From Vitrella brassicaformis (Eukaryota > Sar > Vitrellaceae), in contig CDMY01000462.1 of the NCBI GenBank assembly GCA_001179505.1, positions 1-64,000 of the forward strand: 64,000 bases of DNA. Reading direction: 5' to 3'. Positions 44,457 to 56,450 of this stretch are shown one piece after another. The notes below the pieces were generated by a model. It was not told the origin of the DNA and did not search any database. It saw only the letters and a program-made list of their open reading frames with translations. Numbering within the stretch: position 1 is the first letter of the stretch; each line of letters starts with the position of its first letter. The translations under genes were made by a program, and so were the position numbers.

Positions 44457-45256
44457 ATTTGCGAACGAAACGGGGTAGATCTGCTCCAGATCTTCGGCAG
44501 ATGGACAGATCAACGACAGATCTTCCCTTCTTCGGGACAAGTCTGAGTGCGAGCTTGAAGCCAATCTCATGGTTTGCCTGGGGAGGCCCCTACTCCGCTG
44601 TCTTGTGTGAGAGGCTTGTCGCATCTGGATGTCCGCGCAGCCACGAGCGATGGGCCGCAGAGGACCATCAAGTTCAAGCTGAGGCTATCCGGTCAGCCAC
44701 AGCACCTATCGATCTGCCGTGCGTGACGTGATTCGATTCAAACCAAGTATATTCAACACGTATGCATGCATGGCTCTGAACCTATGAACGATGAATACAG
44801 CCACTGCTTAGGTCGTGTGCGGCACCCTTGCATGCCTCCCAGTCACTCGGGCGGCTGCCTGTTTCTGAGAGCAACACATCTGTCTGTCTGTCTGTCTCTT
44901 CTCTGTTTCATTCATTTCGCTACATTTCGCCACATTCGCGAGTCGTCCTCCCTCCCTTACATCCGTAAGTGTCCTTCATTAATTCTCCACGAACGAACGC
45001 GAAAAACTACAGTGCATACCAAACATGTTCTTTCCTTTCTCATGCGACCGACGCAAAAAGTGGCGGCCCGCCAAAACATACGACCGACGTCCTGCTCATT
45101 GCATGTCGACTGACCTAGCCACCCACCTATATATGTGCTGGCTGGACTACACATCTACCACCCACCCAGCCACCCACCCATCCAGCCACCCACCACACGG
45201 TCTGACTGTCTATCTATCTCGAGCTCACGGCAGACTTGACCCGCATCCCAGGTCCG
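44457..45256. other. Spacer between tandem minus-strand genes
   Basis: Holds the upstream region of the protease-like gene and the 3' flank of the next gene. It has a TCTG run near 44880, a CCACCCA run near 45160-45195 and an A-rich stretch near 44995-45060. No coding or RNA gene signal is seen. Confidence 0.4.
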
Positions 45257-46472
45257 TCAGTCAGGTTCTTGCTCCTTCTTGTCTTCGTGCTCGAGGCGGT
45301 CGATGATATAGTCGACGACCCTCTGGGCGCCCTTGCCCCCCTCCTCGGTCAGCAAAATGTCGTCTTGCATGGTCCTGACAAACTTGTCTGTCGCTCGGTC
45401 GTAGTACCAGAAGCTCCATCTACCGCCGGCAACAGTCGCACACTGCTTGATGTCGTGCACGCGCATGAGCCACTTGAGGTCGGCCGTCACCTTCTTGCAC
45501 CCGTCAGTGAAGTGGACAGCGGCAAACAGCGTCCCGTCGAGCTTGTAGTTCCTGACGGGCACACAGACACATACACACGTGAAGCCTCTCTGAGAAGGCG
45601 CGTTACTTGCTTACCCTTCGCTGTCGGTTATGAGGGCCGTATTGAGGCCATCCTTCTCGATGAGGTACAAGCCATACTCATCAGCGATTCCAGTTTCGAG
45701 ATCGACGTCGCGTTTGTCATCTGGTCCGTCAGCACACCACACGACGACACGCCAGTCGGTCTGACGAACCAACTCGTGCATCTGCACCAACGAAGGAATG
45801 ACGGTCAGCTGAGCACACTGTCTGTCTGCATCACGCGATCTGCCCACCTACCAAGGGGTGGACGTAGTACATAGAGTGAGTGGCTGTCCATTGCCGAAAC
45901 CTCAATCTGCCCCTCGTGTCAGCCACACGCACCCCAACCGCACCACACACGACAGACAAACCAGTGTCAATCAATAGCCTAGGGAGTGCCCCTCTGTGTG
46001 TGTTACTTACTTGGATTGGATTCCCGATGCCCCCCTCGGGTGTGCGGCATCGCAAAAGAACTGACACAGATCGGCCGGCACCACCACCTTCGGCAGCGGC
46101 TTCTGGCGGTTCGCCATCACCGCCTGCGACTTCGTTGGCGGAAGTGCAGAAGACACTGAAGCCTCGACATGAGGAAGGTGTGGCGCCTGCTGAAACGAGG
46201 ACATTCACGTGTACACACATGCACACGCACAAAACTGTGCATCCGTGGTCTATGAATCCGTCAGTTGCCATCAACGGCCGCACCTGGTTGTCTGAGTCCA
46301 TCGAAGTGGCCTTCTGTTCACGCCTGATGGCAGATCTGACATGCCGATGATGCGGTCTGCCGCTGCTGATGGGCGGTGCTGCAGGGATGAAGGAAGAGGC
46401 TTGCACAGGACATTTCTGGAGCACACAGGCCAACCACACCAGTCCAGCACAAACATCACGAAGGGAGAGCAT
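45257..46472 (-). CDS. Unknown protein with plastid-type leader, 296 aa
   Basis: Five exons join in phase: 46284-46472, 46011-46189, 45852-45912, 45615-45781 and 45257-45551. The N-terminus has a hydrophobic core (VCAGLVWLACVL) ending in VQASSF, followed by IPAAPP and an Arg/His-rich stretch without acids: a signal peptide plus transit peptide with an A-S-x-F cleavage context, typical of complex red plastids. The mature part is not recognised. It shows VVVPADLCQFFCDAAHP, RFRQWTATHSMYYVHPL, WRVVVWCADGPDDKRDVDL, YGLYLIEKDGLNTALITD, GTLFAAVHFTDGC and FWYYDRATDKFV, suggesting a beta-rich domain. The last ~20 residues are charged. It forms a divergent pair with the SET/PHD gene, with 253 bp between start codons. 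Confidence 0.75.
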
Positions 46473-46725
46473 CCTGTTGCTTGCTTCTCCTTTTCATGCC
46501 ACGGTCGAATATCCCCTCACTTGGACCGTTTCACACGCCGCCCTGAACCTCGAGCTCGCAAAACTTTCTTCCGCATTGCAATTGCTGGTCCATTGCAGAG
46601 CTCATTGCCTGCATTGCTTCAGGCAAGCTGGGGGAAAGAAAACGACACTCTTGCTGCCGTCATTTCGGTGACGCTCGTGTGTTTATCCCTCCGTGTGTAT
46701 GCGCAGGAGTTGGCGGCGGCCCGCC

Positions 46726-49700
46726 ATGCAGTCGGTAGACGTGCCGACGGATGTCCACAAGATTCTGGAGGAGCGAAAGTGCAGACACGCCATAAGACAA
46801 ATCCTCTCAACTGAAGTGGAAAAGGTCATTGAAAGAAAGGGCCCACTCTGATGCACCTGGCATTCCTTTGTCGTTTCATGCCGTGTCTGTGTGCCTGTGC
46901 ATTGCAGATGAAGAGTGAGCTGTTCGCCTCCCATCGTAAGCTGCGTCAGATGCGCGAGGAGCGCATAATCTTGGCTGACACCATCACGGGCGGCGGGCGG
47001 GTGTCCAAGAATAGCGACCTCTACAAACGCATCCGAGACGCAGTGGTGCACGGCACCATCCACAGGGCATTGGAAGTAAGCCAGACGATACATGAAAGAA
47101 AGAAGGGCATTTGGATGGATGGATGGATGGATGGATGGATGTGGGCATGCGTCGTTGTCGTTATCATTGGTGTGTTGTTTGTATGCAGCCTCGGTGGATC
47201 CGCGATAGCCTTCACCCGGTCAAGTTTGCGTGCCCGCCTTTCGATAGGTGCGCACAATGAAACGACACACAGGGACACCAAATGCATTGACGTGCCGTTG
47301 TTGTGTCAGTTGCTGCGGCGTGTTTTGGAAGGCCGATGCGGAGTCCTATGTCGCGACCAAGAACCGCATCATCCTGGGCGAGTACACCGGCCTGGTGTGC
47401 CCCAAACCATCCAACATGACCCTCATCGCACGCACCACCACCGAGACACTCATACCGACACACCTGGACGAACAAGAGGTGGTCAGTCCCTTATAATGAT
47501 GCCAAAGCAATCTGATCCGCTTCCACCTTTTTTGTCTATCGGTGGTTTGTCAGGATGAGGGCGAGGTTGAGCTCGAGTGCGAGCCTGATGCCCGCTTCCC
47601 CGCCCCCGCCGACGAGTCCGTTGCAGACAAGGACAACGGCGACGACAATGCCAGCTCGGCGCTTGATCAGGAGTCCAGTATCGAGGAGTGGAGTGAGGGG
47701 GGCGCCAACACCGACCACAGGAAGCCGCGCTCTCAGATCGGCTCGGTGAGGGGAGGCGCGTCGGCGTCGGCGTCTGGGCGGGCGGCGAACGGGAAAAATG
47801 GCAGTGCCGATCCAGCTGTCGCTCTTCACGAGGCCGAGAGGCAGAGACAGGTATGCATGGATCATGCAGGTCATGCTTGTGGTCCCACCTGTCTGTCTGT
47901 CGGTCTGTCTGTCTGTCGTTCAGAGGAAGAACATGTATATTTTCAACCTTGACTTCCACCGGAAGGCCTACAAGGACGAGAGGAAACGGTCGCTCTACCC
48001 CACCACACACGGGTAAATGGCACGAACAACACGAGTGGGCTCGTTGAAGTACCTCTGTCTGTGTGTGTCTGGCGTTTTCGTTGGCCGCTTTAGTTCGTTG
48101 CCGCTCCGCAACATAGTTGTAGACGCATCGGAGCGCCTCAAGTGAGCACACAGCCCAGCAAAATGAAATCGGAAGACGACAGAGAGATGTTTGTGTGTGT
48201 GTGTGCCTGTGTATCTGCGCACAATTGTCAGCGAGATGGCGTTGGTCAACCACTTTTCGTGCATCCAGCTGGTGAGCCACCTGCCCAAGGCAAGGAACGC
48301 GAAGGCCAATGCAGAGTGGCACCAGGTTAGCCTTCAATGCGTTCACAGAACGACAGCCCACAGTCACACATCGAAAGCAAGCATCGATTGCTTGTTCGGT
48401 AGGTGTTGGTCGACGGCTGGCCCCACATCATTCTCACGACCGTTCCAGGCACACCGATCAACCCAAATGTGAGTGCGGCGTACGGGGACATGGCTGCATG
48501 GCTCTCTGGTTGGTGTGTACCCCTCTTCTTTGGTTTCCTAGGATGAGATCTTGGCTGACTTTGGCGGCGATTGGTTCAAGAACGTCATCAGGTACCACCG
48601 ACATACACAGCAGCCATCCATCCACTCATGCATGCGCACCCCATATTCGTCTTTGTGTGAAGGCTGGCGAGCCAGTTTCTGTACCGCGAGCTGACATTCT
48701 ACCGCAGCGTGGCGTTCAAGCAGTTCAATCGCGACTGGCTGAGGAGCCAGATCGACCACATCGCCGCAGAGGCCGCCGTCAAAGTCGAGTGAGTCAGCAC
48801 ACGTTCACACCCATGCCTGTTGTTATCCCTCTGTCTGTTCTGTCTCTTTCTGTGTGTGTGTGTGGTTGCGCTGCAGCGAGACGGACAAGGACATATGTTG
48901 TGAGATGGATGACCCTTGCGCCATCTGCCTCAATAGCAACGCAAACGGCCAGCGGGTAAGCAACCCACCACACAGAGGAAACAATTTTGTTCTCCCGTTC
49001 TCATGAGTCGTTTTATTTCACTGTGCATATACTTGTCAGAATTTGGCGGTCGTGTGCGACGGCTGCAATCGCTGCTATCACCTGAGGTGCTTGGGCGTCG
49101 ATCCGCGGCAGCCAGTGCCAAAGGAGGAGTGGTTCTGCGACACGTGCTGCCTGCACGCCGAGTGAGTGAGCATAGCATAGCATAGCAACCAACACACGCA
49201 TGGACGAATGCATTTTCTCCCATATGCAGGCGCGTGACGTCCACCTTGCTGCAGCTGAGGGATGACGCCCGTCTGCACTACATGAACGCCAAGCACATCG
49301 ACCGGCTAGCCGCCATGCCCGAGCCGGAGGGCGTCCCGTCGCAGCAGGACGTCCGCAGGAGCACCCGCAGTTGGCAGGGCCTCTACTTCAACCACACCAA
49401 CCACGACAGCAAGGACCTCGAGCCGCCCAGCCACTACAAAGCCGACCTGATGGCTGCCAAGGGACCTCTCAAGTACACACACAGAGAGAAGAGATGGCCC
49501 ACAGCCCCCACTCCACCATCACGTGTACCTCTGTGTGTCTGTCAGTCGGAGGAACTTCATGTCGTCAAATCGGGCGTGTGTGCCGGGCCCCCCACCGTCC
49601 GACGGCGACCAGCCAGCAGCACCACCGACCCGCAACACTGGCGGCGACACATCGAGAAGCGAGGCTGACGGGGGGTCCTCATGCACATCGCCCGCCACTA

Positions 49701-52096
49701 GCGAGGCGCATGATTTCCTGCTGTCGATGTACAACATAACGTGCGGCGACAGCAGGATATTCCATTCCTTCGATGACCCCCTCACCAACAAACCCAGAGA
49801 ATACCTGGTTACGCGCCATTGAGACATTGAGACACGACTCTATGCGTGTGTGGTGGATGCAGGGCATCGTAGAGTCGGGGGAGTTCACTCGCAAGGGCAC
49901 TCTGGTGAATGTGTACTACCCTGAGGACGGCGAGCGACACACACACATTTTCGAAAAGGCACGTATACACGAATGGACACAAAGACACAGAGAGACACAC
50001 ATATGCGCAGCAACATGATTTCTGTGTGCTTTCTGGGTGCGTGTATGCGTGCAGGAGTTGTGTCTGGAGCTGGCGAAGCATCGGAGGAATCGCATTGGAC
50101 GTGAGACCAGCGACAACTGAAACAACCACCCATTACACGTGTGTGTGTGCGTGCGTGCAGGCACCAGGAATTCCGTGTCATGGTGGAAGCCGTAAGCACC
50201 GCACACCACCCACGCCCATCTACTGGCCATCTTGACTAACAGATGTGTGTGTTCGTTCCCATGTATGTGTGCAGGCGTCGTGTGATGTGTGAGTGCCCTG
50301 GCTGCTTCAAGTGGATCGAGTCGCGCGACATGCACAAGGCCATCTTCTGCAGCAGATGCCCTGCTGCATTCCACAGGCAATGCTGCACCGGTACGCATAC
50401 GCGAAATGCACTCCGCCCCTTCCACCCAACACACACCTCCCTCCCTCCCTCTCTCTCACTCCTGGATGTGTGCAGATGCGCCTGCCGCTGACGCCCCACC
50501 GTCCCAGTCATGGACATGCCCGTCATGCGCCAGGTCCGATCCACCCTGCCCTTCCCCCTGCCCCCCTCCCCCTCCCCCTCCCCAGCCACTCGTCCCCGCC
50601 AGCCCGTCGGTCGTTTGTGACGAGCCAGGCAGGCCACCCGACTCGCCAGCTGGCGCTATGCGTGGTGGTGGGCGCAACATGGAGGCCGCCAGGGGCGAGG
50701 GGCAGCCTGCTGCTGCTGCTGCTGCTGCTGCGGATAGCGATGGGGATAGGGAGGCAACCGCTGCAGCAGAAGACCTGGACGCGGTCGAGCTGCCGAGCGA
50801 TATCGAGCTAGCCGGTGAGATGATACCCGCATGCGCATTTGATGCATGGAGACGGTGGGTGCGTTGTGTTCCCCCTCTCTGGGTGCAGCGTCATTCCTCC
50901 TGGGTCGTCCCGAGGTGTTGCCTCTGACGGCTGAGCAGGCCACCCGTCTGCCGCCCGCCACACAAGACGCCGCCCTGCCATATCTGCTCGAGTGGAGGGG
51001 CGCTGGCAAGGGATTTGTCGTGATCACTTTCCCCCACGGCGACACCTCCATCCGCAACCCCCCCAAGACCTCATTCCCCTCCCGTGGCCGTATCGGCAGC
51101 CTCGAGCAGCTGAGGGCGGCGTTTCGCGAGGCGGTGCACTTCCATAGGAGACACAATGACGAGTACATCCGGTGAGGGATCGCATATGAGAACCAGGCGG
51201 TGGTTTGTGTGCATTGAGCCAGTGTTGGAATGCAGCAAGCCCACGTTGCTGCCCGCAAAGTTGCGTGAGGACAGGGACAAGGACGAGGGCCACCGAATCA
51301 TCACACAGCACGGTATATGGGACCAACCAGCCAGTGTATCTGACACACAAATCCTCACCCTTTGTGTTGGTGTTGTTCTTTCTGGCCTGCATATACAGCT
51401 TCCGAGCTGCTGCAGTCGTTTGCCGCGCCCACCAATGGCAGAGTCGCCCTCAAAAAAGACCCCAAATCAAGAAAACCAGAGTCAGCGATTGATCCTTCCA
51501 CTCCCTTGCTCACCTCACAGATATGTCCGTATTCGATCTCTCGTCGGTTTGTGTGCCGTGCATGCAGGTTCCATGTGCGTGTGCCCGACGAGGTGGTCAA
51601 TGTGATCGGCCCCCCCGCCAACTCACTCCCCAACCCCCTCATCGATCGCAAACGACAACGACCCTCAGTCGCACCACAGCCGGCCGCAACAGCCGACAAG
51701 GACAACAAGCCCACCAGCAGCAGACGGGACGAGAGGACATTCAAATTCGACATGCCCGAGCGGCACCCCACCCCGGCAGACGTGCAGGACATGTCTCGGC
51801 GATGCGAGCGGTACTGCGAGGCGGTCGAGTCCGCTCGTGGGCGTCTCGAGGCCATTGCGGCGCAGCGTGAGTGGGAGAGGAGACGGCAGGAGGCCAGAGA
51901 GAGGGGCGAGAGCCCGGGGCGGCCTGTGCGGATGGGCGGTGAGGAGGGATCTGATGTGGAAGAAGGGGAGGAGGAGAGCGAAGAGGAGGAAGACCGGGGA
52001 TTCGACAATGACAGGCTGCAGCCGGTCGCCAAGGCTCGACGGACCGAGCAGCCACCAACTGCTTTGCAGCAGACTGCAGCCGTGGCCATAGCATGA
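46726..52096 (+). CDS. SET-domain (histone-lysine methyltransferase-like) protein with two PHD fingers
   Basis: Twenty-four exons join in phase (1190 aa): 46726-46824, 46908-47075, 47189-47247, 47310-47481, 47554-47850, 47924-48012, 48094-48141, 48232-48325, 48403-48468, 48542-48591, 48663-48788, 48877-48955, 49040-49161, 49230-49472, 49546-49807, 49863-49958, 50055-50100, 50161-50191, 50275-50390, 50476-50814, 50889-51171, 51236-51312, 51399-51480 and 51568-52096. The SET core is split: GVFWKADAE and IILGEYTGLV (~110-150), a ~100-residue acidic insert, then MYIFNLDFH, IVVDASERLN, ALVNHFSC, HIILTTVPGTPI and DEILADFGGDWF (~268-378). PHD1 (~433-487) is CAICLNS, VVCDGCNRCYHLRC, WFCDTC. PHD2 (~720-773) is CPGC, FCSRCPAAFHRQCC, WTCPSC. 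The C-terminus is charged and helical. A nuclear chromatin role is inferred. Reading through 51481-51567 without splicing is also open. Confidence 0.85.
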
Positions 52097-52474
52097 CAGA
52101 CTGACGTATCCAAGGCTTCTTTTGTCCCCTCTCTCTCTCTCTCTCTGTATCGCATTGGCTGGGAATTGTTGGGCCGCTAATGCGGTCCTGTAGAGATGCT
52201 TGTCGCCTTTGCGACTGCTGCTGTATAGCATCTATGTATAGCGGGGGGAAAAGGGAAACAGGTTGACGCATCCATGTGTGTGGATGAATTCGTGATGGCT
52301 CTGGCCCTTGGCAGACTCTGCCAAGGTCCGATGATCCGTGTTTCGTGTGCAAACCGAGCAATTGACCATCTATACCAACGTCTCCAAGATTGTCCACATG
52401 CCATCATGCATCCATACAGGCAGACGCTCACACACGCTCACAGCCATTCATTCCCACAGAAAGTGTCGTGTCCC
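52097..52474. other. Convergent 3' spacer with hairpins
   Basis: Lies between the stops of the SET/PHD gene and the RING gene. A perfect 10-bp inverted repeat with a single-base spacer sits at 52306-52326 (CCTTGGCAGA, C, TCTGCCAAGG). A second foldable stretch near 52196-52232 has GATGC paired with GCATC around GTCGC-CTTT-GCGAC. No coding signal. Confidence 0.6.
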
Positions 52475-55129
52475 TCACTTCTTGCCTCTTCCTCCTCCAT
52501 TCAAGAAAGCTAGCATGCTCGACTGCCCTGCGATGTGCTTCTCCCTCCCCTTGATGCCACCCCCAACCCCAATACCCGCACCACCCCTGCCCTTCGCCTT
52601 GCCGTGCTGCCCCTTGCCCCCAATATCCTTGATCACCGCCTTGCCCCCAACCACCTTGCCCCGCCCCTTCTTGCTCCCCTCCGGCGTGTCATCATCTATG
52701 ACGATCTCCACTCGCTCCGGCTGCGGGACTGGGCGAGACGCAGCAGCACCATCAGCACCAGCACCATCACCAGCATTGCCATCTGCTGGGGTGACCGGCA
52801 CCTGTCTGTGCGGCTTCGGCTGGGCATCTTGTGGGGCAGGGGCAGCTGCCTTTGGGGCTTTGGGCATCACAGGTGGGCGGGGAGGGTGCTGTCCCGGTGG
52901 CTGTGGCTGTGGGTCGGCAGCTGCTGCAGCAGCAGCGCCCGGGGCGTGTGGCTCCGGCTCGCCCACCTCATCCCGACGGCCATTGACTAGCGTCTCACCA
53001 GCCGGGCCCGTCGGCAGGATGGGGCGCTCTACGGGAACGATGCGGGGAGGGGCGGGTCTGAGAGGCGGGCGAGCGGGGGCTGGCCTGTCGTCCATGTTGG
53101 ACTGTTGCCGGCTGAGTGGGAAGACCTTCCCCGCTCCCGGCACCCTCCGATCGTCCTTGGCCTACGTCCAACCATCCCTCCATCCATCCAGACAAGATTT
53201 CCAGGCAGGTCCTTCACGTGCGGTTTTGTTTCCTTCTCACCTTTTTCTTCGGCGGCCGCAGGATCGCATCGCCAAAAATATCCTCCTCCTCCTCCTCCCC
53301 GACCCCACCATCGTCACCGTCAGCAGGCCGCTTCTGTTGGCCCGACGCGTCGGAAGCCGCAGCGGCAGCGGCAGCGGCACCAGCATCCGTCGCCGCCTTG
53401 AGCTTCTGCCTTGCTTCACGCAGCAACTTCTTGAGCCGCTTGTTCTCGTTGATGGCCGCCCCCTCCTTCGTCTGCGCCCTCTCTACCTCTCTGCAAAGCA
53501 AAAAGGCGAAGGGAAATGCGAAAAGGGGGTGGCGGCTTGACATGTGGTCTGACTTTTCTAGCCTTTCCGCTCGTTCGTTGGCCGTCTGCTGCGCCTGGCC
53601 GGCTTCGTCGCGCTCTCTCTCTACCCGCTTCACTTTGCTGAAGAGACCAATCAACAGACGCACAAAGGTGGCTGGAGTGATATACGGTCATGAGAAGTTG
53701 GCCGACCATCTGTTGTCCTGCACAAGCGACATGACAACGAGACACGTGCGGCGTGTGTTGGCATGGGACTCTCCTTTGCTATGTGACCTTTTCTTTGGTC
53801 ATGAGGCCCCTGAGCAAGGCCTGTAGGTCACCCTGATGGCCAGACACACGCAGTAAAGAGCCGCAGTGGAGCACGCACCGAGTGTGTCATTGTCGTACTC
53901 ACATTGTACTGCTTGACAGCGGCATAGTACTGCTGCTCATTGGTACTGGTCTCGTATCTGAGAGAGGAGGACAACACAAGACATACAGGGCACGGGGCCG
54001 TTGAAGTTCCTCTGGGTCACATACACACGTACATTTCGGCCCGCTTGGCCCTGTCCTTCCATTCGATGAGCTCGGTCTCCGCCTCGAGAAGCCTGGTCGT
54101 GGCGTGAGCCTTCTCCCCATAGAGCTCCCGGCTGCAGCCCAAGACATCAAGAAGCCAACAGACAGGTGTCACGTGCCTGGGATGACCGGGAGGATGTCGT
54201 TGTCGTGCCTACTTCTGGTCGACGAGTTTTTGTTTATCCTTCTGCAAATTACTCAGCAGCTTCTGAGAAACACATACGCACAAACCAACACGCCAAAGTG
54301 TACTCACGCGGAAGTTCCAAGAGTGGATTTGTCCCTTGCGTGTTCTCACCTCCCGGCTGTGGAGCTTCTGTGCGGCGGCCTCCACTTCCTTCTGTGCCGC
54401 CGCCTTCTCCTTCCCCAACGCCCCCACTCGCTTTTGCAGCCGCTCGTTCTCAGCCTACACCCACACACCGAAGGCACACCGCAGCGCACCAGATGCTTAA
54501 TAAGGCGGCTGCCCCTGAATCCGCCATCCATCGCAGTCTCTCACCTCAAGTTCCTCTATGCGTTCGTCGTCCTCCTCGCCACTGCTATCCCCGCCCTTTG
54601 CAGCCGGCTGCGCCGACTCTGCCGGGGCCGCACGAGGCTTGCGACGCTTCATGTCTGCACATCCACACACCCATCCACACACAACACACAGATGTTCATC
54701 CGGCGAGGTGAAAGTGGTCTGAGATGATGAATGATACACTTGGTTCATTCATTCTCCCGTGTGTGCGCACCGTATTCGATGTGTACTCTGAAGGGCTGCA
54801 GCGGTTTGCGGCAGCCGGGGCACGTCGGGTGCTGCCGCTGCGACTCCCAGTTGTGCAAACTGCCATATCCAACGTTCCCACGGCGATGAAGACAGAAAGA
54901 ACATGTATGGACGCATTTCATTCCAATGAAAGACAGGCGTACCAGTTGCGATGAAAGACATGCCCACACTCGGGATTCGCCGCATACTGCAGAGAGAGAG
55001 AGAGATGGAGCGAAGAGGTGGCACTGCAATGAGGGCGGCGGCTGCATCGACTGGTTGCCCACTTACCGGCGGGTTGTCATCGTCGCCAAGGAGTGCCTCG
55101 TAGCAGATGGTGCACCGTGCCTTGGCCAT
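52475..55129 (-). CDS. TRAIP-like RING E3 ubiquitin ligase with C-terminal PIP-like box
   Basis: Exons in phase: 55067-55129, 54943-54986, 54771-54859, 54545-54654, 54350-54454, 54213-54262, 54033-54131, 53903-53957, an unresolved small exon near 53780-53830, ~53554-53637, 53241-53490 and 52475-53161. RING-H2 at residues 6-48: CTIC, ECGHVFHRNCLHNW, HPTCPGC; the Cys of HRNC is split by an intron. About 250 residues of coiled coil follow (ENERLQKRVGALGKEKAAAQ, ETELIEWKDRAKRAEM, VERERDEAGQAQQTANERAE, ENKRLKKLLREARQKLK). A Pro/Ala-rich tail ends in QSSMLAFL, 16 residues from the terminus, close to the PCNA-binding PIP consensus Q-x-x-h-x-x-F-aromatic. RING, coiled coil and terminal PIP is the TRAIP layout; TRAIP marks the CMG helicase at replication forks. 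The weakest point is the junction between 53903 and 53637. Confidence 0.78.
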
Positions 55130-55342
55130 CGTCAACGATTAATGCTACTTTGGAATGAAATCGAGCGGAGGGGGATAGGGTGTACAGCGGTTTCACGCTC
55201 GCTTGGCTTGGCGTTGCGGTGCCATATATCGTTTCGCGGTGCGAGTCACTGATGTGTGCGTCTACACGACTCATAAACTGTAGCACCGCAATATGCACCG
55301 CAACGAAAAAGACTCAGCAGGCGACGGACCTGCCTCCCCTTT

Positions 55343-56450
55343 CTACGCCCCCTTCTTGCCCGTACTGAGCTCCACACACTGGGACGCCCCGGGGTAGGCC
55401 GGCAGCTCTAGCCTGTACTTGCGCTGAATGCTCGACGGCACAAACCGACCACCCAGATAGTGACGACCATAGAAATGCTCTGCACCTGAGACAGAAGGAA
55501 AGTAACACCGTCAACCCTCCCACTGATGAGTGCTTCAGGTGCCGTGCCTACATTTCTTGGGGGCGGTGAGTGAGACGAGCACATCAGGGATGACTGCGTC
55601 GCCATTCCCCTGCGGCCCCTTCTCGACGTCCCACCCGCTCGGCGCATCCACCGCCACAATGGTGGGCTTCTTGGGCTGCCCGGAGGACGTCTGGATGCGC
55701 CTCAGCTCGCCCAAGATAGCGTCGTAGGGCGGGCGGACAGCTCCACTGAAAGAGAAGCCGAAGAGTGCGTCGATGATGACGTCAGCACTTGCGAGGGAGG
55801 AGGGGAGAGACTCCTGCCAGTGACACACACACACGCACACACGCACACACGCACACAGAGTGACGTTCGGTCAACGCAGCTCTCTTTACTGTCGTATGTC
55901 GCACCTCCACTGGTATGTTTGATTCTTTGAGCTGTGTGACGAGCGAGCTGTACCACTCCTTCTTGCCCACCTTGGGGTATACCACCGTGACGTCGTGGCC
56001 GAAATGGAACAGGTGGCGCGCAGCGACCAGCCCATCGCCTCCGTTGTTGCCAGGTCCGCAGAGCACCACGATCTGCATGGACGACTGCTGGCTGAGATCT
56101 TGCACTGCCTGCGCCACCGACAGCCCCGCCAGCTCCATGAGCTGCTCCAGGCAGAAGCCGCACGGACCCATCAGCTCATCGTCGAGCGCTGCCGACTCGC
56201 TCTGACCCAAGTACTGCACACCACCCTCATCGTGAGCAACACACCCGAGCGTCATCGATTCATGAGATAGGCATTGTGTTGTGTTGTGCATTGTCGTTTG
56301 TACCCTGACGTCAGCCATGGTGCTTGTGCGCGGAGATGAGAGGGGCGCAGTGTACGAAATGTGCCGCAGAAGGCCCGTCAGGCGGCTCGTTATGTGGAAT
56401 GCTCGCGTGGTCAGAAAGGGGAGGCTCCAAAGACACAAAGTGGCGCGCAT
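55343..56450 (-). CDS. NAXE: NAD(P)H-hydrate epimerase (YjeF_N family)
   Basis: Four exons join in phase (286 aa): 56304-56450, 55905-56213, 55552-55813 and 55343-55485. The enzyme epimerises R-NAD(P)HX so that the matching dehydratase can repair it. Diagnostic motifs are [79 protein letters not shown] and LPAYPG. Length is close to the family's usual 230-290. The first ~45 residues ([13 protein letters not shown], then Arg/His/Thr-rich, no acids) look like a mitochondrial presequence. Start is the first in-frame ATG; another ATG lies just before the first junction (MADVR). No key residue seems missing. It is divergent with the DUF1445 gene, 185 bp between starts. Confidence 0.94.
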
